A stretch of DNA of 64,000 bases from an uncultured Clostridia bacterium (GCA_934248055.1 CAKQKI010000006.1:1-64000), one strand, 5' to 3'. Positions 8,230 through 16,578 are shown, counted from the stretch's first letter. A program made the numbers and translations. The notes: generated by a model not told the origin, from the sequence alone.

Positions 8230-8502
8230 ATGGAAGCATTAGGCATGGTTGAAACCAGAGGTTTGGTTGCGGCAATCGAGGCTGCGGACGCAATGGTCAA
8301 AGCGGCGAACGTAGTTTTAATCGGCAGCGAGAAAATCGGAAGCGGACTCGTAAGCGTTATGGTCCGCGGAGACGTAGGCGCGGTTAAAGCGGCGGTAGAA
8401 GCAGGCACGAACGCTGCTCAGGCGCTCGGCGAAGTTATCGCTACTCACGTTATTCCGAGACCGCACGCAGACGTTGAAAAACTTCTTCCTTCTATCAAAT
8501 AA
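8230..8502 (+). CDS. pduJ: BMC-H hexameric shell protein, PduA/PduJ type (copy 2)
   Basis: 90 residues, a near-duplicate of the shell protein at 7546 with the same KIGSG pore. The DNA identity stops at the start codon and in the last few codons, and each copy has its own ribosome site (TAGGAGG here). The gap before it (8113-8229, 117 bases) holds no gene that I can see. Two almost identical genes probably raise the dose of the main facet protein, like PduA and PduJ in Salmonella, although those are far less alike at DNA level. Confidence 0.95.
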   Translation: MEALGMVETRGLVAAIEAADAMVKAANVVLIGSEKIGSGLVSVMVRGDVGAVKAAVEAGTNAAQALGEVIATHVIPRPHADVEKLLPSIK

Positions 8503-8532
8503 TAGGAAAAGAGTTTTCATAACCACAAACGC

Positions 8533-8570
8533 GTCGTTCGCTTTTCCCGAACGTCGGGGAAAGCGACGAC
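8533..8570 (+). other. Stem-loop inside the operon, between shell genes and pduL
   Basis: GTCGTTCGCTTTTCCC pairs with GGGGAAAGCGACGAC around a 7-base loop, with two small bulges, followed by AAATCTTATTTTT. It could be a partial terminator, an RNA-processing site or a 3' stabiliser that makes shell transcripts more abundant than downstream enzyme transcripts. Confidence 0.55.
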
Positions 8571-8595
8571 AAATCTTATTTTTAAGGACATAATT

Positions 8596-9246
8596 ATGAA
8601 TTACACTACTGCCGAGATAGCGGAAGCGGTTTTAAAAGCCATAAATAAAATGGAAGAGGCGGAAAAAACCAAAGATTTAATTCCCGTCGGAGTATCAAAC
8701 AGGCACGTTCATTTAGACGAACGCGCGCTTAAAATTCTTTTCGGGGAAGGGTATAAACTTACTCCGCTTAAAGACTTATCGCAGAAAGGTCAGTACGCTT
8801 GTAAAGAAGTGGTAACTCTTATAGGACCTTCTCTTCGCCCTATCACTAACGTAAGAGTGTTAGGACCTTTGCGCAAACGGCCGCAAGTTGAAATTTCGGC
8901 GACCGATTCTTACGTGTTGAAAGTGAAACCTCCCGTCAGAGAGTCGGGCAAAACGAACGGCTCGTCTGCGGTGTATATAGCAGGGCCGAAAGGCGTTATG
9001 GAACTTGACGAATGTTGTATAATAGCGAACAGGCATATTCACATGTCGCATGCGGACGCGGCGCGTTTCGCGGTTAAAGACGGCGACACGGTAACGGTAG
9101 ACGTTATCGGCACGCGCCGTACCCGCTGGTATGACGTTCAGATTCGCGTGAGCGACGAATTTTCGCTCGAAATGCACGTCGATACGGACGATGCAAACGC
9201 AGTCGGCATAAAAAACGGCAGCGTCGTTAAAATAGTTAAAGAATAA
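8596..9246 (+). CDS. pduL: Phosphate propanoyltransferase PduL, BMC cargo
   Basis: 216 residues. It converts propionyl-CoA and phosphate to propionyl phosphate and CoA, recycling CoA inside the compartment. The two PduL domains each carry zinc-binding histidines: NRHVHL (His37, His39) and NRHIHMSHADAA (His147, His149, His152). The arginine-containing segment LRKRPQVEISATDS lies between them. Residues 1-20 (NYTTAEIAEAVLKAINKMEE) form the amphipathic encapsulation helix seen in BMC-associated PduL and absent from cytosolic versions. Ribosome site AAGGAC. PduL is the phosphotransacylase of metabolosomes; no Pta is present here. Confidence 0.95.
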   Translation: MNYTTAEIAEAVLKAINKMEEAEKTKDLIPVGVSNRHVHLDERALKILFGEGYKLTPLKDLSQKGQYACKEVVTLIGPSLRPITNVRVLGPLRKRPQVEISATDSYVLKVKPPVRESGKTNGSSAVYIAGPKGVMELDECCIIANRHIHMSHADAARFAVKDGDTVTVDVIGTRRTRWYDVQIRVSDEFSLEMHVDTDDANAVGIKNGSVVKIVKE

Positions 9247-9258
9247 GGAAGTGCAATT

Positions 9259-9507
9259 ATGTTAAGAGGCGTAATACGAGGGAATATCGTTTCCACGAGA
9301 AAGCAGGATTCGCTCGTCGGTAGTAAGTTTATGGAAGTCGAAATAATGAAAAACGGCGAACTTACCGGCGAATATTTAATCGCTATCGACAGCGTCGGAG
9401 CGGGAATCGGCGAAACGGTGCTTATAACCACGGGAAGCCCCGCAAGACTTGCTCTTAAAAATCAGAATATTCCGACCGATGCGGTTATCGTCGGTATAGT
9501 CGACTGA
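9259..9507 (+). CDS. pduN: BMC-P pentameric vertex protein, EutN/PduN/CcmL family
   Basis: 82 residues, the usual size. It opens with LRGVIRGNIVSTRKQDSLVG and holds the conserved core LIAIDSVGAGIGETVLITTGSPAR. Family pentamers cap the twelve vertices of the polyhedral shell. Ribosome site AAGGAAG. It is the only BMC-P gene in the locus, so it should be needed for shell closure. Confidence 0.96.
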   Translation: MLRGVIRGNIVSTRKQDSLVGSKFMEVEIMKNGELTGEYLIAIDSVGAGIGETVLITTGSPARLALKNQNIPTDAVIVGIVD

Positions 9508-9508
9508 A

Positions 9509-10816
9509 ATGGATTTAAAAGAAATTCTTAAAAACGCGGGTATAGTGGGCGCGGGCGGCGCGGGTTTTCCGAGTTACGCGAAACTTGCCGACGGCGCCGA
9601 TACTCTTCTCGTAAACGGCGCGGAATGCGAGCCGCTTTTGTATACCGATTATTATCTTTTAAAAAGCGAACTTCCGCTTATACTTTGCGGAATAAGCGCG
9701 GTAAAAGATTATCTCGGCGTGAGTTTATGTAAACTCAGCGTTAAAGAGCATACCGCAAAAAGGCTCGGTTTTACGGACGGCGAAGATTTAGGCGGCGCTA
9801 TCGTAAAGGTGCTTGCCGACGTTTACCCCACGGGCGACGAAATCACTCTTATTTACGAATCTTTGGGAAGAGTTGTAAAGCCCGGTAATCTTCCGATAAC
9901 CGCGGGCGTTATAGTTTATAACGTGGAAACGCTTCTCAATATAGGAAAAGCCGTTAAATCGGGATTGCCCGTTACGGAGAAATATCTTACGGTGGGCGGA
10001 GCGATAAACGAGCCGATAATAGCAAAAGTCCCGATAGGAATGAAAGTAAGCGATCTTTTTAATTCGATCGGCGTTAAGGTTTGCGAAGGGCAGGCAGTGC
10101 TTGACGGCGGACCTTCGATGGGTAAAATAATCGACCCGTATTCTTCGGTAGTGACCAAAACGACGAAAGGCTTGCTCGTTCTTCCCGAAACGACCACAGC
10201 CGTTAAAGTCAAAAGAACCGACGTTAAAAAGTCGGTTGCAAGGGCGGAAACGGCGTGCTGTCAGTGTATGCGTTGTACGGATATGTGTTCAAGGGCTTTG
10301 CTCGGGTACCCGCTCGAACCGCACAAAATGGTAAGAACGGCAATTCACGCCGCAGAACTCAATCCTCAGGCAGTGCTTGCCGCTACTCTTTGTTCGGGAT
10401 GCGGAATTTGCGAAACGCTCGCGTGCTGTCAGGGAATTTCGCCGAGAGCGGTTATTGCGGAGTATAAGGCGTTGCTTGCCAAAAACAAAATGCGTTACGT
10501 GGGAAACGTCCCCGTAGAAGTAAAAAAAGAAAGAGAATACAGAAAAATACCGTCGGAGCGCTGGGAAGCCGCGCTCGGAGTAAAAAAATACGATAAAGTA
10601 CCCGAATATATCGGAAAAATCAACGCAAAAGAAGTTTCCGTGCTTTTAAAAGGGCATATAGGCGCGCCGAGCGTTTCGTGCGTTGCCGACGGCGTTAAAG
10701 TAACCGCGGGAGATAAGATAGCGGACGCGGCGGAAGGTCTTTCCTTACCGCAGTACGCTTCCGTTTCCGGAACGGCTTACAATTTCAGCGGTAGCGTTGT
10801 TATCAAAGGTGAATAA
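9509..10816 (+). CDS. pduS: PduS-like RnfC-type flavin/iron-sulfur electron-transfer protein
   Basis: 435 residues. The N-terminal RnfC/NuoF-like FMN domain begins GIVGAGGAGFPSYAKL, and a SLBB-like segment follows (YLTVGGAINEP, KVPIGMKVSDL). Two four-cysteine motifs, CCQCMRCTDMCSRALLGYP and CSGCGICETLACCQG, should bind two [4Fe-4S] clusters. The C-terminal domain has VLLKGHIGAPSVSCV. In B12-type Pdu systems PduS reduces cobalamin. There is no B12 enzyme here, so a role in NADH-linked electron flow across the shell is more likely. The start lies two bases after the EutN stop with no clear ribosome site, so translation is probably coupled. Confidence 0.9.
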   Translation: MDLKEILKNAGIVGAGGAGFPSYAKLADGADTLLVNGAECEPLLYTDYYLLKSELPLILCGISAVKDYLGVSLCKLSVKEHTAKRLGFTDGEDLGGAIVKVLADVYPTGDEITLIYESLGRVVKPGNLPITAGVIVYNVETLLNIGKAVKSGLPVTEKYLTVGGAINEPIIAKVPIGMKVSDLFNSIGVKVCEGQAVLDGGPSMGKIIDPYSSVVTKTTKGLLVLPETTTAVKVKRTDVKKSVARAETACCQCMRCTDMCSRALLGYPLEPHKMVRTAIHAAELNPQAVLAATLCSGCGICETLACCQGISPRAVIAEYKALLAKNKMRYVGNVPVEVKKEREYRKIPSERWEAALGVKKYDKVPEYIGKINAKEVSVLLKGHIGAPSVSCVADGVKVTAGDKIADAAEGLSLPQYASVSGTAYNFSGSVVIKGE

Positions 10817-10818
10817 TT

Positions 10819-11364
10819 ATGTTCAAAGCAATAGGCGTTATAGAACTTAAAAGTATATCCAAAGGTATCGAAGCGGCAGACGCGGCTTTAAAAAGCGCGG
10901 GAGTGGAAATGGTTTCGTGTCACCCCGCATGCCCGGGGAAATATGAAATTATTTTAACGGGCAGCATATCGAACGTGGAAGCGGCAACGAGTCACGTTAA
11001 AAATAAATTCGAAGAGTATATAATAGACAGTTCGCTTATGGGAAGAATAGACGAAAAAGTGATATCCGCGCTTTTCGGAACTCAGCCCGGCGAAAGGAAA
11101 GGCTCGCTCGGAATAATAGAAACGTATTCGGCGGCAACCGCAATAAAAGCCGCCGATTTAGCGGTAAAAACGGCGCGCGTAGAACTTTACGACGTACGCG
11201 TTTCGCGCGGAATGGGCGGTAAAGGCATAGTAATGCTGACGGGCGAAGTAGGCGACGTTTCCGCCGCGGTGGAAGCGGGCGCGAATTATTCGCTTAATCT
11301 CGGCATGCTTTGCTCGAAGTCCGTTATAGCCGCGCCGCACGAAGAACTCTGGGAACAATTATAA
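10819..11364 (+). CDS. pduT: BMC-T trimeric shell protein, PduT-like, likely [4Fe-4S] centre
   Basis: 181 residues with two tandem BMC domains (from IGVIELKSISKGIEAADA and from LGIIETYSAATAIKAADL), so a pseudohexamer trimer. Cys38 lies in HPACPGKYEI, the same number and context as the pore cysteine that ligates a [4Fe-4S] cluster in PduT of Citrobacter/Salmonella. This supports an electron conduit through the shell. PduS is encoded immediately upstream (two bases), and PduS and PduT are known partners. Cluster binding here is inferred from homology. Confidence 0.92.
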   Translation: MFKAIGVIELKSISKGIEAADAALKSAGVEMVSCHPACPGKYEIILTGSISNVEAATSHVKNKFEEYIIDSSLMGRIDEKVISALFGTQPGERKGSLGIIETYSAATAIKAADLAVKTARVELYDVRVSRGMGGKGIVMLTGEVGDVSAAVEAGANYSLNLGMLCSKSVIAAPHEELWEQL

Positions 11365-11410
11365 AATTCAAGCGTAATTGCGTCTACAACGAAAATTCAC
11401 GGTGAAAGTT

Positions 11411-13939
11411 ATGGATAATTTAAAATTCGTTATAGAAAAAAGAAACAGAATAAACGACCTTATAAACGATCTTTACTCCGTTATGCCCGAGATAGAATCC
11501 GCGCGCGGCGTTCTGATTACGGAAAGTTATAAACAAACGGAAGATCTCCCCGTAATTTTAAGACGCAGCGCGGCTTTTAAGCATATTTGCGAGAATATTC
11601 CCGTCGTTATAAGAAAAGGCGAACTCATAGCGGGTTCGGCTACCGTTTCTCAGCGCGGCTGTCAGGTTTTTCCGGAATATTCTTTCGAATGGCTTGAAAA
11701 AGAATTCGATACCGTTGAAAAACGCGCCGCAGACCCGTTTTACATTTCCGAAAACACTAAAAACGAACTTCGCGAAGCCTATAAGTACTGGAAAGGAAAA
11801 ACCACAAGCGACCTTGCAAAGTCGAATATGTTGCCCGCGGCGTACGCGGCGTTTACGAAACACGGAATGTTTACCCCCGGTAACTATTTTTATAACGGAG
11901 TGGGTCATATTTGCGTCGATTACGAAAAAGTGCTTAAAACAGGCTATAAGGGCATTATCAAAGAAGCGCGCGACGAACTTTCCGCTCTTAACGAAGGTTG
12001 CGGAGATTACGTTTCCCGTTCGAATTTTTTAAAAGCGGTTATTCAGAGTTGCGAAGCGGCTGTGATTTACGCAAAGCGTTATTCCGCTCTCGCTGAAAAA
12101 GAAGCGGAAAAGGAAAGCGACGCTAAAAGAAAAGCGGAACTTCTTAAAATTTCTCAAAACTGCCTGAAAGTTCCCGAAAATCCCGCGGAAAATTTTTACG
12201 AAGCGTTGCAGTCGTTCTGGTTTGTTCAACTTTTATTGCAGATTGAATCGAGCGGACATTCTATATCGCCGGGTCGTTTTGACAGATATATGTATCCCTA
12301 TTACGAGAAAAGCGTTAAAAACGGCGAACTTACCGTTGAAGACGCGCAGGAACTTCTCGACTGCGTGTGGGTAAAATTCAACGACGTCAACAAGTGTCGC
12401 GACGAAGCCTCGGCAGACGGTTTTGCGGGATACGGAATGTTTCAGAATTTAATAGTAGGCGGGCAGGACGAAAACGGCGTTGACACGACTAACGATTTAT
12501 CGTATATGTGTCTCGAAGCGTCTATGCATACCGCTCTTCCGCAACCTTCCATTTCCATAAGGGTGTGGAATAAATCGCCCGACTCTCTTTTGAGAAAAGC
12601 GGCGGCTTTAACCCGAAAAGGCACGGGTTTTCCCGCATATTATAACGACGAAGTTATAATCCCCGCCATAATGGCAAGGGGTCTTACGCTCGAAGACGCC
12701 CGCGACTATTGCATTATCGGTTGCGTCGAACCGCAGAAAGCGGGTAAAACGGACGGCTGGCACGACGCAGCGTTCTTTAATATGTGCAGACCCATGGAAC
12801 TCGTTTTTTCAAACGGTTACGACAGGGGCGAAAAAATAGGCGTAGATACGGGAAACGTTGAAGATTTTAAAACTTTTGAAGAGTTTTTCGACGCTTACAA
12901 AAAACAGCAGTCGTATATGATAAAACTTCTTGCAAACGCCGACAACGCCATCGACGCGGCGCACGCCGCAAGATGTCCGCTCCCGTTTGAGTCGTCTATG
13001 GTTTCCGATTGCATCAAAAGGGGTAAATCCGTTCAGGAAGGCGGAGCAGTTTATAACTTTACGGGTCCGCAAGGTTTCGGCATTGCGAATAACGCCGACG
13101 GGCTTCTTGCGATAAAAAAACTTGTTTTCGACGATAAAACCGTTTCCATGAAAGATTTCAAGTCGGCTATGGAACACAATTTCGGCTATCCGTATCCCGA
13201 AAAATTTATAGAAAACAAAACTTTTGAAATCGTAAACGCGCTTGTCGGGCAGGGTGTGAATATTACCGAAAACGTTATAAAAACCGTCGTTAAAGAGATA
13301 GAAAACGGCGGTATTACCGAAAGCGAAAAGAAAAAATACAAAGAAATCAAACGCCTTATCGACGAAACGTGTTTAAAATACGGCAACGATATAGACGAAG
13401 CCGATAAAATGGCGCGCGAAGTAGGCGATACGTATACGAAAGAAGTTGAAAAATATACTAATCCGCGCGGCGGAAGATTTCAGGCGGGGCTTTATCCCGT
13501 TTCGGCAAACGTTCCGCTCGGCGCGCAGACCGGCGCGACGCCCGACGGCAGACTTGCCTTGACTCCTATTGCCGACGGTATAGGACCTGCGGCGGGAAGA
13601 GACGTAAAAGGACCTACCGCAACCGCTAATTCCGTTGCAAAACTGAATTTAACGTGCGCGTCCAACGGCACTTTGCTCAATCAGAAATTCCACCCGTCCG
13701 CTCTTGCGGGCGACGAAGGGCTGAACAAGTTTATCGCCCTTATTAGGTCGTACTTCGATCAGAAGGGAATGCACGTTCAGTTTAACGTCATCACGCGGGA
13801 AACTTTGCTCGACGCGCAAAAAAATCCCGAAAAATACAAAACGCTCGTAGTAAGAGTAGCGGGATACAGCGCCCTTTTCACAACTCTTTCAAAATCGTTG
13901 CAGGAAGATATTATTTCAAGAACGGAGCAAGGTTTTTAA
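11411..13939 (+). CDS. Glycyl-radical diol dehydratase (B12-independent propanediol/glycerol dehydratase type)
   Basis: 842 residues. ATG at 11411 is chosen for its GGTGAAAG ribosome site; the frame opens 11 codons earlier without one. The C-terminal glycyl-radical motif RVAGYSA places the radical at Gly818. The thiyl Cys438 lies in IIGCVEPQ, the form used by diol dehydratases and choline lyase. With the aldolase in the operon, the likely reaction is (S)-1,2-propanediol to propanal and water. Glycerol dehydratase or choline trimethylamine-lyase are less likely. No clear encapsulation extension is visible at either end. The enzyme is irreversibly broken by oxygen once activated, which points to a strict anaerobe. 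Confidence 0.92.
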   Translation: MDNLKFVIEKRNRINDLINDLYSVMPEIESARGVLITESYKQTEDLPVILRRSAAFKHICENIPVVIRKGELIAGSATVSQRGCQVFPEYSFEWLEKEFDTVEKRAADPFYISENTKNELREAYKYWKGKTTSDLAKSNMLPAAYAAFTKHGMFTPGNYFYNGVGHICVDYEKVLKTGYKGIIKEARDELSALNEGCGDYVSRSNFLKAVIQSCEAAVIYAKRYSALAEKEAEKESDAKRKAELLKISQNCLKVPENPAENFYEALQSFWFVQLLLQIESSGHSISPGRFDRYMYPYYEKSVKNGELTVEDAQELLDCVWVKFNDVNKCRDEASADGFAGYGMFQNLIVGGQDENGVDTTNDLSYMCLEASMHTALPQPSISIRVWNKSPDSLLRKAAALTRKGTGFPAYYNDEVIIPAIMARGLTLEDARDYCIIGCVEPQKAGKTDGWHDAAFFNMCRPMELVFSNGYDRGEKIGVDTGNVEDFKTFEEFFDAYKKQQSYMIKLLANADNAIDAAHAARCPLPFESSMVSDCIKRGKSVQEGGAVYNFTGPQGFGIANNADGLLAIKKLVFDDKTVSMKDFKSAMEHNFGYPYPEKFIENKTFEIVNALVGQGVNITENVIKTVVKEIENGGITESEKKKYKEIKRLIDETCLKYGNDIDEADKMAREVGDTYTKEVEKYTNPRGGRFQAGLYPVSANVPLGAQTGATPDGRLALTPIADGIGPAAGRDVKGPTATANSVAKLNLTCASNGTLLNQKFHPSALAGDEGLNKFIALIRSYFDQKGMHVQFNVITRETLLDAQKNPEKYKTLVVRVAGYSALFTTLSKSLQEDIISRTEQGF

Positions 13940-14718
13940 TGGAGAATCTTAAAGGGAGAATATTCAATATTCAACGCTTTTCCGTTCACGACGGCGATGG
14001 GATAAGAACGATAGTTTTTTTCAAGGGTTGCTATCTTCGTTGCCGCTGGTGCTGTAATCCCGAATCGCAGAACCGCGAAATAGAAACGATGTATGAAAAC
14101 GGCGTTGAAAAAATCGTCGGGCGCGACGTTACCGTAGATGAAATTATGCCCGAAATCCGCGCCGACGCGCAATATTATCGCAGAAGCGGCGGCGGAGTAA
14201 CTCTTTCGGGCGGAGAAATGCTGTGTCAGGCGGATTTTGCCGCAGAACTTTTAAAAACCTGCAAGGAAGAAGGATTTAATACCGCGGTGGAATCTACCGC
14301 GTGCGCTTCGGAAGAAAAAATCCGAAAAGTTCTGCCGTATATAGACAACTGGCTGTTAGATATTAAAAGCATGGATAACGAAAAGCACAAAGAATATACG
14401 GGCGCGAGTAACGCTCAGATATTAAAAAATGCAAAAATTCTTGGCGAAAGTCCGATAAATTTAATAATCAGAACGCCCGTAATTCCTACTTTTAACGATA
14501 CCGAAGAAGATATTTCGGCGATTGCCGAATTTATAAAAAACCTTAATTCCGCCACCGCATATCATCTTCTTCCTTACCACAGATTAGGGCTTGATAAATA
14601 CGCGAAATTAAAAAGAACGTATTCTATGAAAGATATATTGCCGCCGACCGACGATAAAATGAAAAAACTTCTCGAAGTCGCAAAAAAAAGCGGTCTCGAT
14701 TGCCGTATAGGAGGCTGA
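13939..14718 (+). CDS. Glycyl-radical enzyme activating enzyme (radical SAM)
   Basis: 259 residues. It installs the glycyl radical using S-adenosylmethionine and a [4Fe-4S] cluster on Cys31, Cys35 and Cys38 (CYLRCRWC). The SAM-binding GGE motif is in VTLSGGEML. The start overlaps the dehydratase stop (TAATG), so the two are translationally coupled. Many activases of this group carry a ferredoxin-like insertion with extra cysteine clusters after the CxxxCxxC; here the segment from CNPESQ to the GGE motif holds no further cysteines, so it appears to be the short PflA-like form. Electrons probably come from flavodoxin or ferredoxin. Confidence 0.93.
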   Translation: MENLKGRIFNIQRFSVHDGDGIRTIVFFKGCYLRCRWCCNPESQNREIETMYENGVEKIVGRDVTVDEIMPEIRADAQYYRRSGGGVTLSGGEMLCQADFAAELLKTCKEEGFNTAVESTACASEEKIRKVLPYIDNWLLDIKSMDNEKHKEYTGASNAQILKNAKILGESPINLIIRTPVIPTFNDTEEDISAIAEFIKNLNSATAYHLLPYHRLGLDKYAKLKRTYSMKDILPPTDDKMKKLLEVAKKSGLDCRIGG

Positions 14719-14719
14719 A

Positions 14720-15079
14720 ATGGAACTTAAAGACAAAATGAGAATCGTTCAGGAATTAGTACCCGGCAAACAGGTTACTCTTTGCCATATAATCGCTAAT
14801 CCCGACGACGTTTTATTTACAAAACTCGGTCTTGACCCGAAAACCGATTACACGAAAAGCGCGATAGGCGTTCTGACGATTTCTCCTGCGGAAAGCGCGG
14901 TAATCGCGGCGGATATCGCCCTTAAATCGTCGGGCGCGGAAGTCGGATTCGTTGACAGATTTACGGGTACGCTCATAATTTCGGGAAGCGTGTCGAGCGT
15001 GGAGTCGGCGTTTACCGCAATACGCGAATACGTTATAAATAAACTCGGTTATACCTGTTGCGAACTTACGAGAACGTAA
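14720..15079 (+). CDS. pduU: Circularly permuted BMC-H shell protein, PduU/EutS family
   Basis: 119 residues. The N-terminal segment (RIVQELVPGKQVTLCHIIAN) forms the beta-barrel cap typical of EutS/PduU. The permuted BMC core follows (IGVLTISPAESAVIAADIAL, GFVDRFTGTLIISGSVSSVE). Family hexamers have pores closed by the barrel, and PduU is reported to interact with PduV, which is encoded next. The start is two bases after the activase stop; ribosome site AGGAGG lies in its end. Confidence 0.94.
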   Translation: MELKDKMRIVQELVPGKQVTLCHIIANPDDVLFTKLGLDPKTDYTKSAIGVLTISPAESAVIAADIALKSSGAEVGFVDRFTGTLIISGSVSSVESAFTAIREYVINKLGYTCCELTRT

Positions 15080-15080
15080 A

Positions 15081-15509
15081 ATGAAAAAGATAATACTTAT
15101 CGGCAGAGTCGCTGCGGGTAAGACAACTTTAACGCAGGCTCTTCGCGGAGAAGAAATTCACTATTTCAAAACGCAATACGTTAATTATCTCGATACCATT
15201 ATCGATACTCCCGGCGAATATACCGAACTCCGTCAGACGAGCGGCGCGCTTGCGCTTTACTCTTACGAAGCGGACGTAGTCGGTCTTGTCCTTTCGGCGA
15301 ACGAGCCTTACTCTATATTCTCGCCCTGCATAACGAGCCTTGTAAACCGCGAAGTTATAGGCATAGTTTCGGGAATAGACAAGCCCGACGCTAACGTCGA
15401 GCGCGTTTCAAGATGGCTTAAACTTGCGGGCTGCAAGAAAATTTTTCCCGTCAGCGCGGTTACGGGCGAAGGTCTTGAAGCGATAATTAAATATCTCGAA
15501 GAGGATTGA
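15081..15509 (+). CDS. pduV: PduV/EutP-family small GTPase-like protein
   Basis: 142 residues with a Ras-like P-loop at residues 8-15 (GRVAAGKT), a DTPGEY switch motif and GIDKPDA in the place of NKxD. In Pdu systems PduV sits on the outside of the shell through PduU and has been linked to compartment movement or distribution. It directly precedes the ParA-like gene (2 bases), so two NTPases that may govern placement lie side by side. The NKxD motif is degenerate (GIDK), so nucleotide specificity is uncertain. Confidence 0.9.
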   Translation: MKKIILIGRVAAGKTTLTQALRGEEIHYFKTQYVNYLDTIIDTPGEYTELRQTSGALALYSYEADVVGLVLSANEPYSIFSPCITSLVNREVIGIVSGIDKPDANVERVSRWLKLAGCKKIFPVSAVTGEGLEAIIKYLEED

Positions 15510-15511
15510 TT

Positions 15512-16306
15512 ATGCAACGTAAAACAACGAAAATCATAGCGTTTGCAAACAATAAAGGCGGTAGCGGCAAAACCACGACTTGCTCTAATATCGGCGCGGC
15601 TCTTTCCGAAAGCGGAAAAAAGGTTTTGCTTATCGACTGCGATATGCAGGTTAATTTAACCCTTTCGTTTTTCGGCGAAGACGAAACGCTCGGATTTTCC
15701 GAAAGCGGAAAAAATATTTACACCGCGCTGAAAGAAGAAAAAGATTTAACCGATTTTATTGTTAAAACGGCGTATAACGGACTTTATATCGTGCCGTCGT
15801 CGCCGCTGATGAGTTCTGCAGAATATGATTTATTCACTAAAATGCAGCGCGAATTCGTTTTAAAAAGATGCCTTAAAAACGTAAAAGAAAGCGGTGAATA
15901 CGATTACGTTTTAATCGACGCGCCGCCGACGCTCGCGTGCCTTGTTACTAATATTTTATGCGCTTCGGATTTCGTTATAGTACCCGTCGAAGCAAGCCCG
16001 TGGGGGCTGTTCGGTCTTGCAAACGTTTACGAATTCGTTGAAAAAGTCAGGCAGATTTCTCCCGCGCTGAAAATTGCGGGCGTAGCGATAACCAAAGCGG
16101 ACGCGCGCAAAAATTATCTCAGGCAAACTATTGAAATTCTTAAAAAAACCGACGCCACAAGACTTTTTGACACTGTAATTCATACGGACAGCGCGGTCGA
16201 ATGGTCGCAGGACGATTCCCGCCCGGTAGTGTTTTATAAGAAAAACAGTCGCGCCGCGACTGAATATATAAATCTTTCAAAGGAGATCGAAAAAATATGC
16301 CGATAG
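15512..16306 (+). CDS. ParA/MinD-family ATPase, candidate BMC positioning protein (McdA-like)
   Basis: 264 residues. The deviant Walker A box NNKGGSGKTT has the signature lysine Lys15 and catalytic-loop Lys20. Switch I is IDCDMQVNLT and Walker B is VLIDAPP. There is no N-terminal helix-turn-helix (unlike plasmid type Ia ParA) and no C-terminal MinD amphipathic helix, so it fits the small ParA/McdA class that makes gradients on the nucleoid. A TTG two codons upstream is possible, but the GAGGA site favours ATG at 15512. It is the penultimate gene of the BMC operon, far from any visible replication origin, and has no parB or parS, so cargo is more likely the microcompartment than DNA. That role is inference. 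Confidence 0.85.
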   Translation: MQRKTTKIIAFANNKGGSGKTTTCSNIGAALSESGKKVLLIDCDMQVNLTLSFFGEDETLGFSESGKNIYTALKEEKDLTDFIVKTAYNGLYIVPSSPLMSSAEYDLFTKMQREFVLKRCLKNVKESGEYDYVLIDAPPTLACLVTNILCASDFVIVPVEASPWGLFGLANVYEFVEKVRQISPALKIAGVAITKADARKNYLRQTIEILKKTDATRLFDTVIHTDSAVEWSQDDSRPVVFYKKNSRAATEYINLSKEIEKICR

Positions 16307-16557
16307 GAGAAAATGCAATAAAGCGCGCCGCAAACAACGGTTACTCAAAAGTAAAAACCACTGCTCCCGATATGGAAAACAGTGTTATAGCAGAACCTGA
16401 AACAATCAAAAAAACCCCTGTAAAGTCCGCTAAAACGACTACGAAACGAGCGGTAAAAAATTCGGTTATCGCCGCCCCCGCAATCGACGCGAAAAAAATA
16501 GCGGGTAATTTCGTAACCTATAAAATAGGCGACGATCTTCCCGAATATCTTTTATAA
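16297..16557 (+). CDS. Small basic protein, candidate ParA partner / BMC adaptor (McdB-like)
   Basis: 86 residues; overlaps the ParA stop by 10 bases, with ribosome site AAGGAG. The N-terminus (GENAIKRAANNGYSKVKT) is basic, like the short ATPase-stimulating peptides of ParA partners. The middle is Lys/Thr/Ala/Pro-rich and probably disordered, and holds a duplicated motif (NSVIAEPETIKK and NSVIAAPAIDAKK). The C-terminus (GNFVTYKIGDDLPEYLL) is hydrophobic and looks like a docking peptide. No recognised domain. Tight coupling to ParA and position at the end of a shell operon suggest the link between ATPase and shell. Confidence 0.7.
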   Translation: MPIGENAIKRAANNGYSKVKTTAPDMENSVIAEPETIKKTPVKSAKTTTKRAVKNSVIAAPAIDAKKIAGNFVTYKIGDDLPEYLL

Positions 16558-16578
16558 TTTAATATAACTCAAACGTTA

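Noticed and set aside
15512..16557. Chromosome or plasmid partition locus (parAB)
   Set aside because: The second protein has no ParB domain, there are no parS-like repeats, and the genes are the tail of a shell operon.
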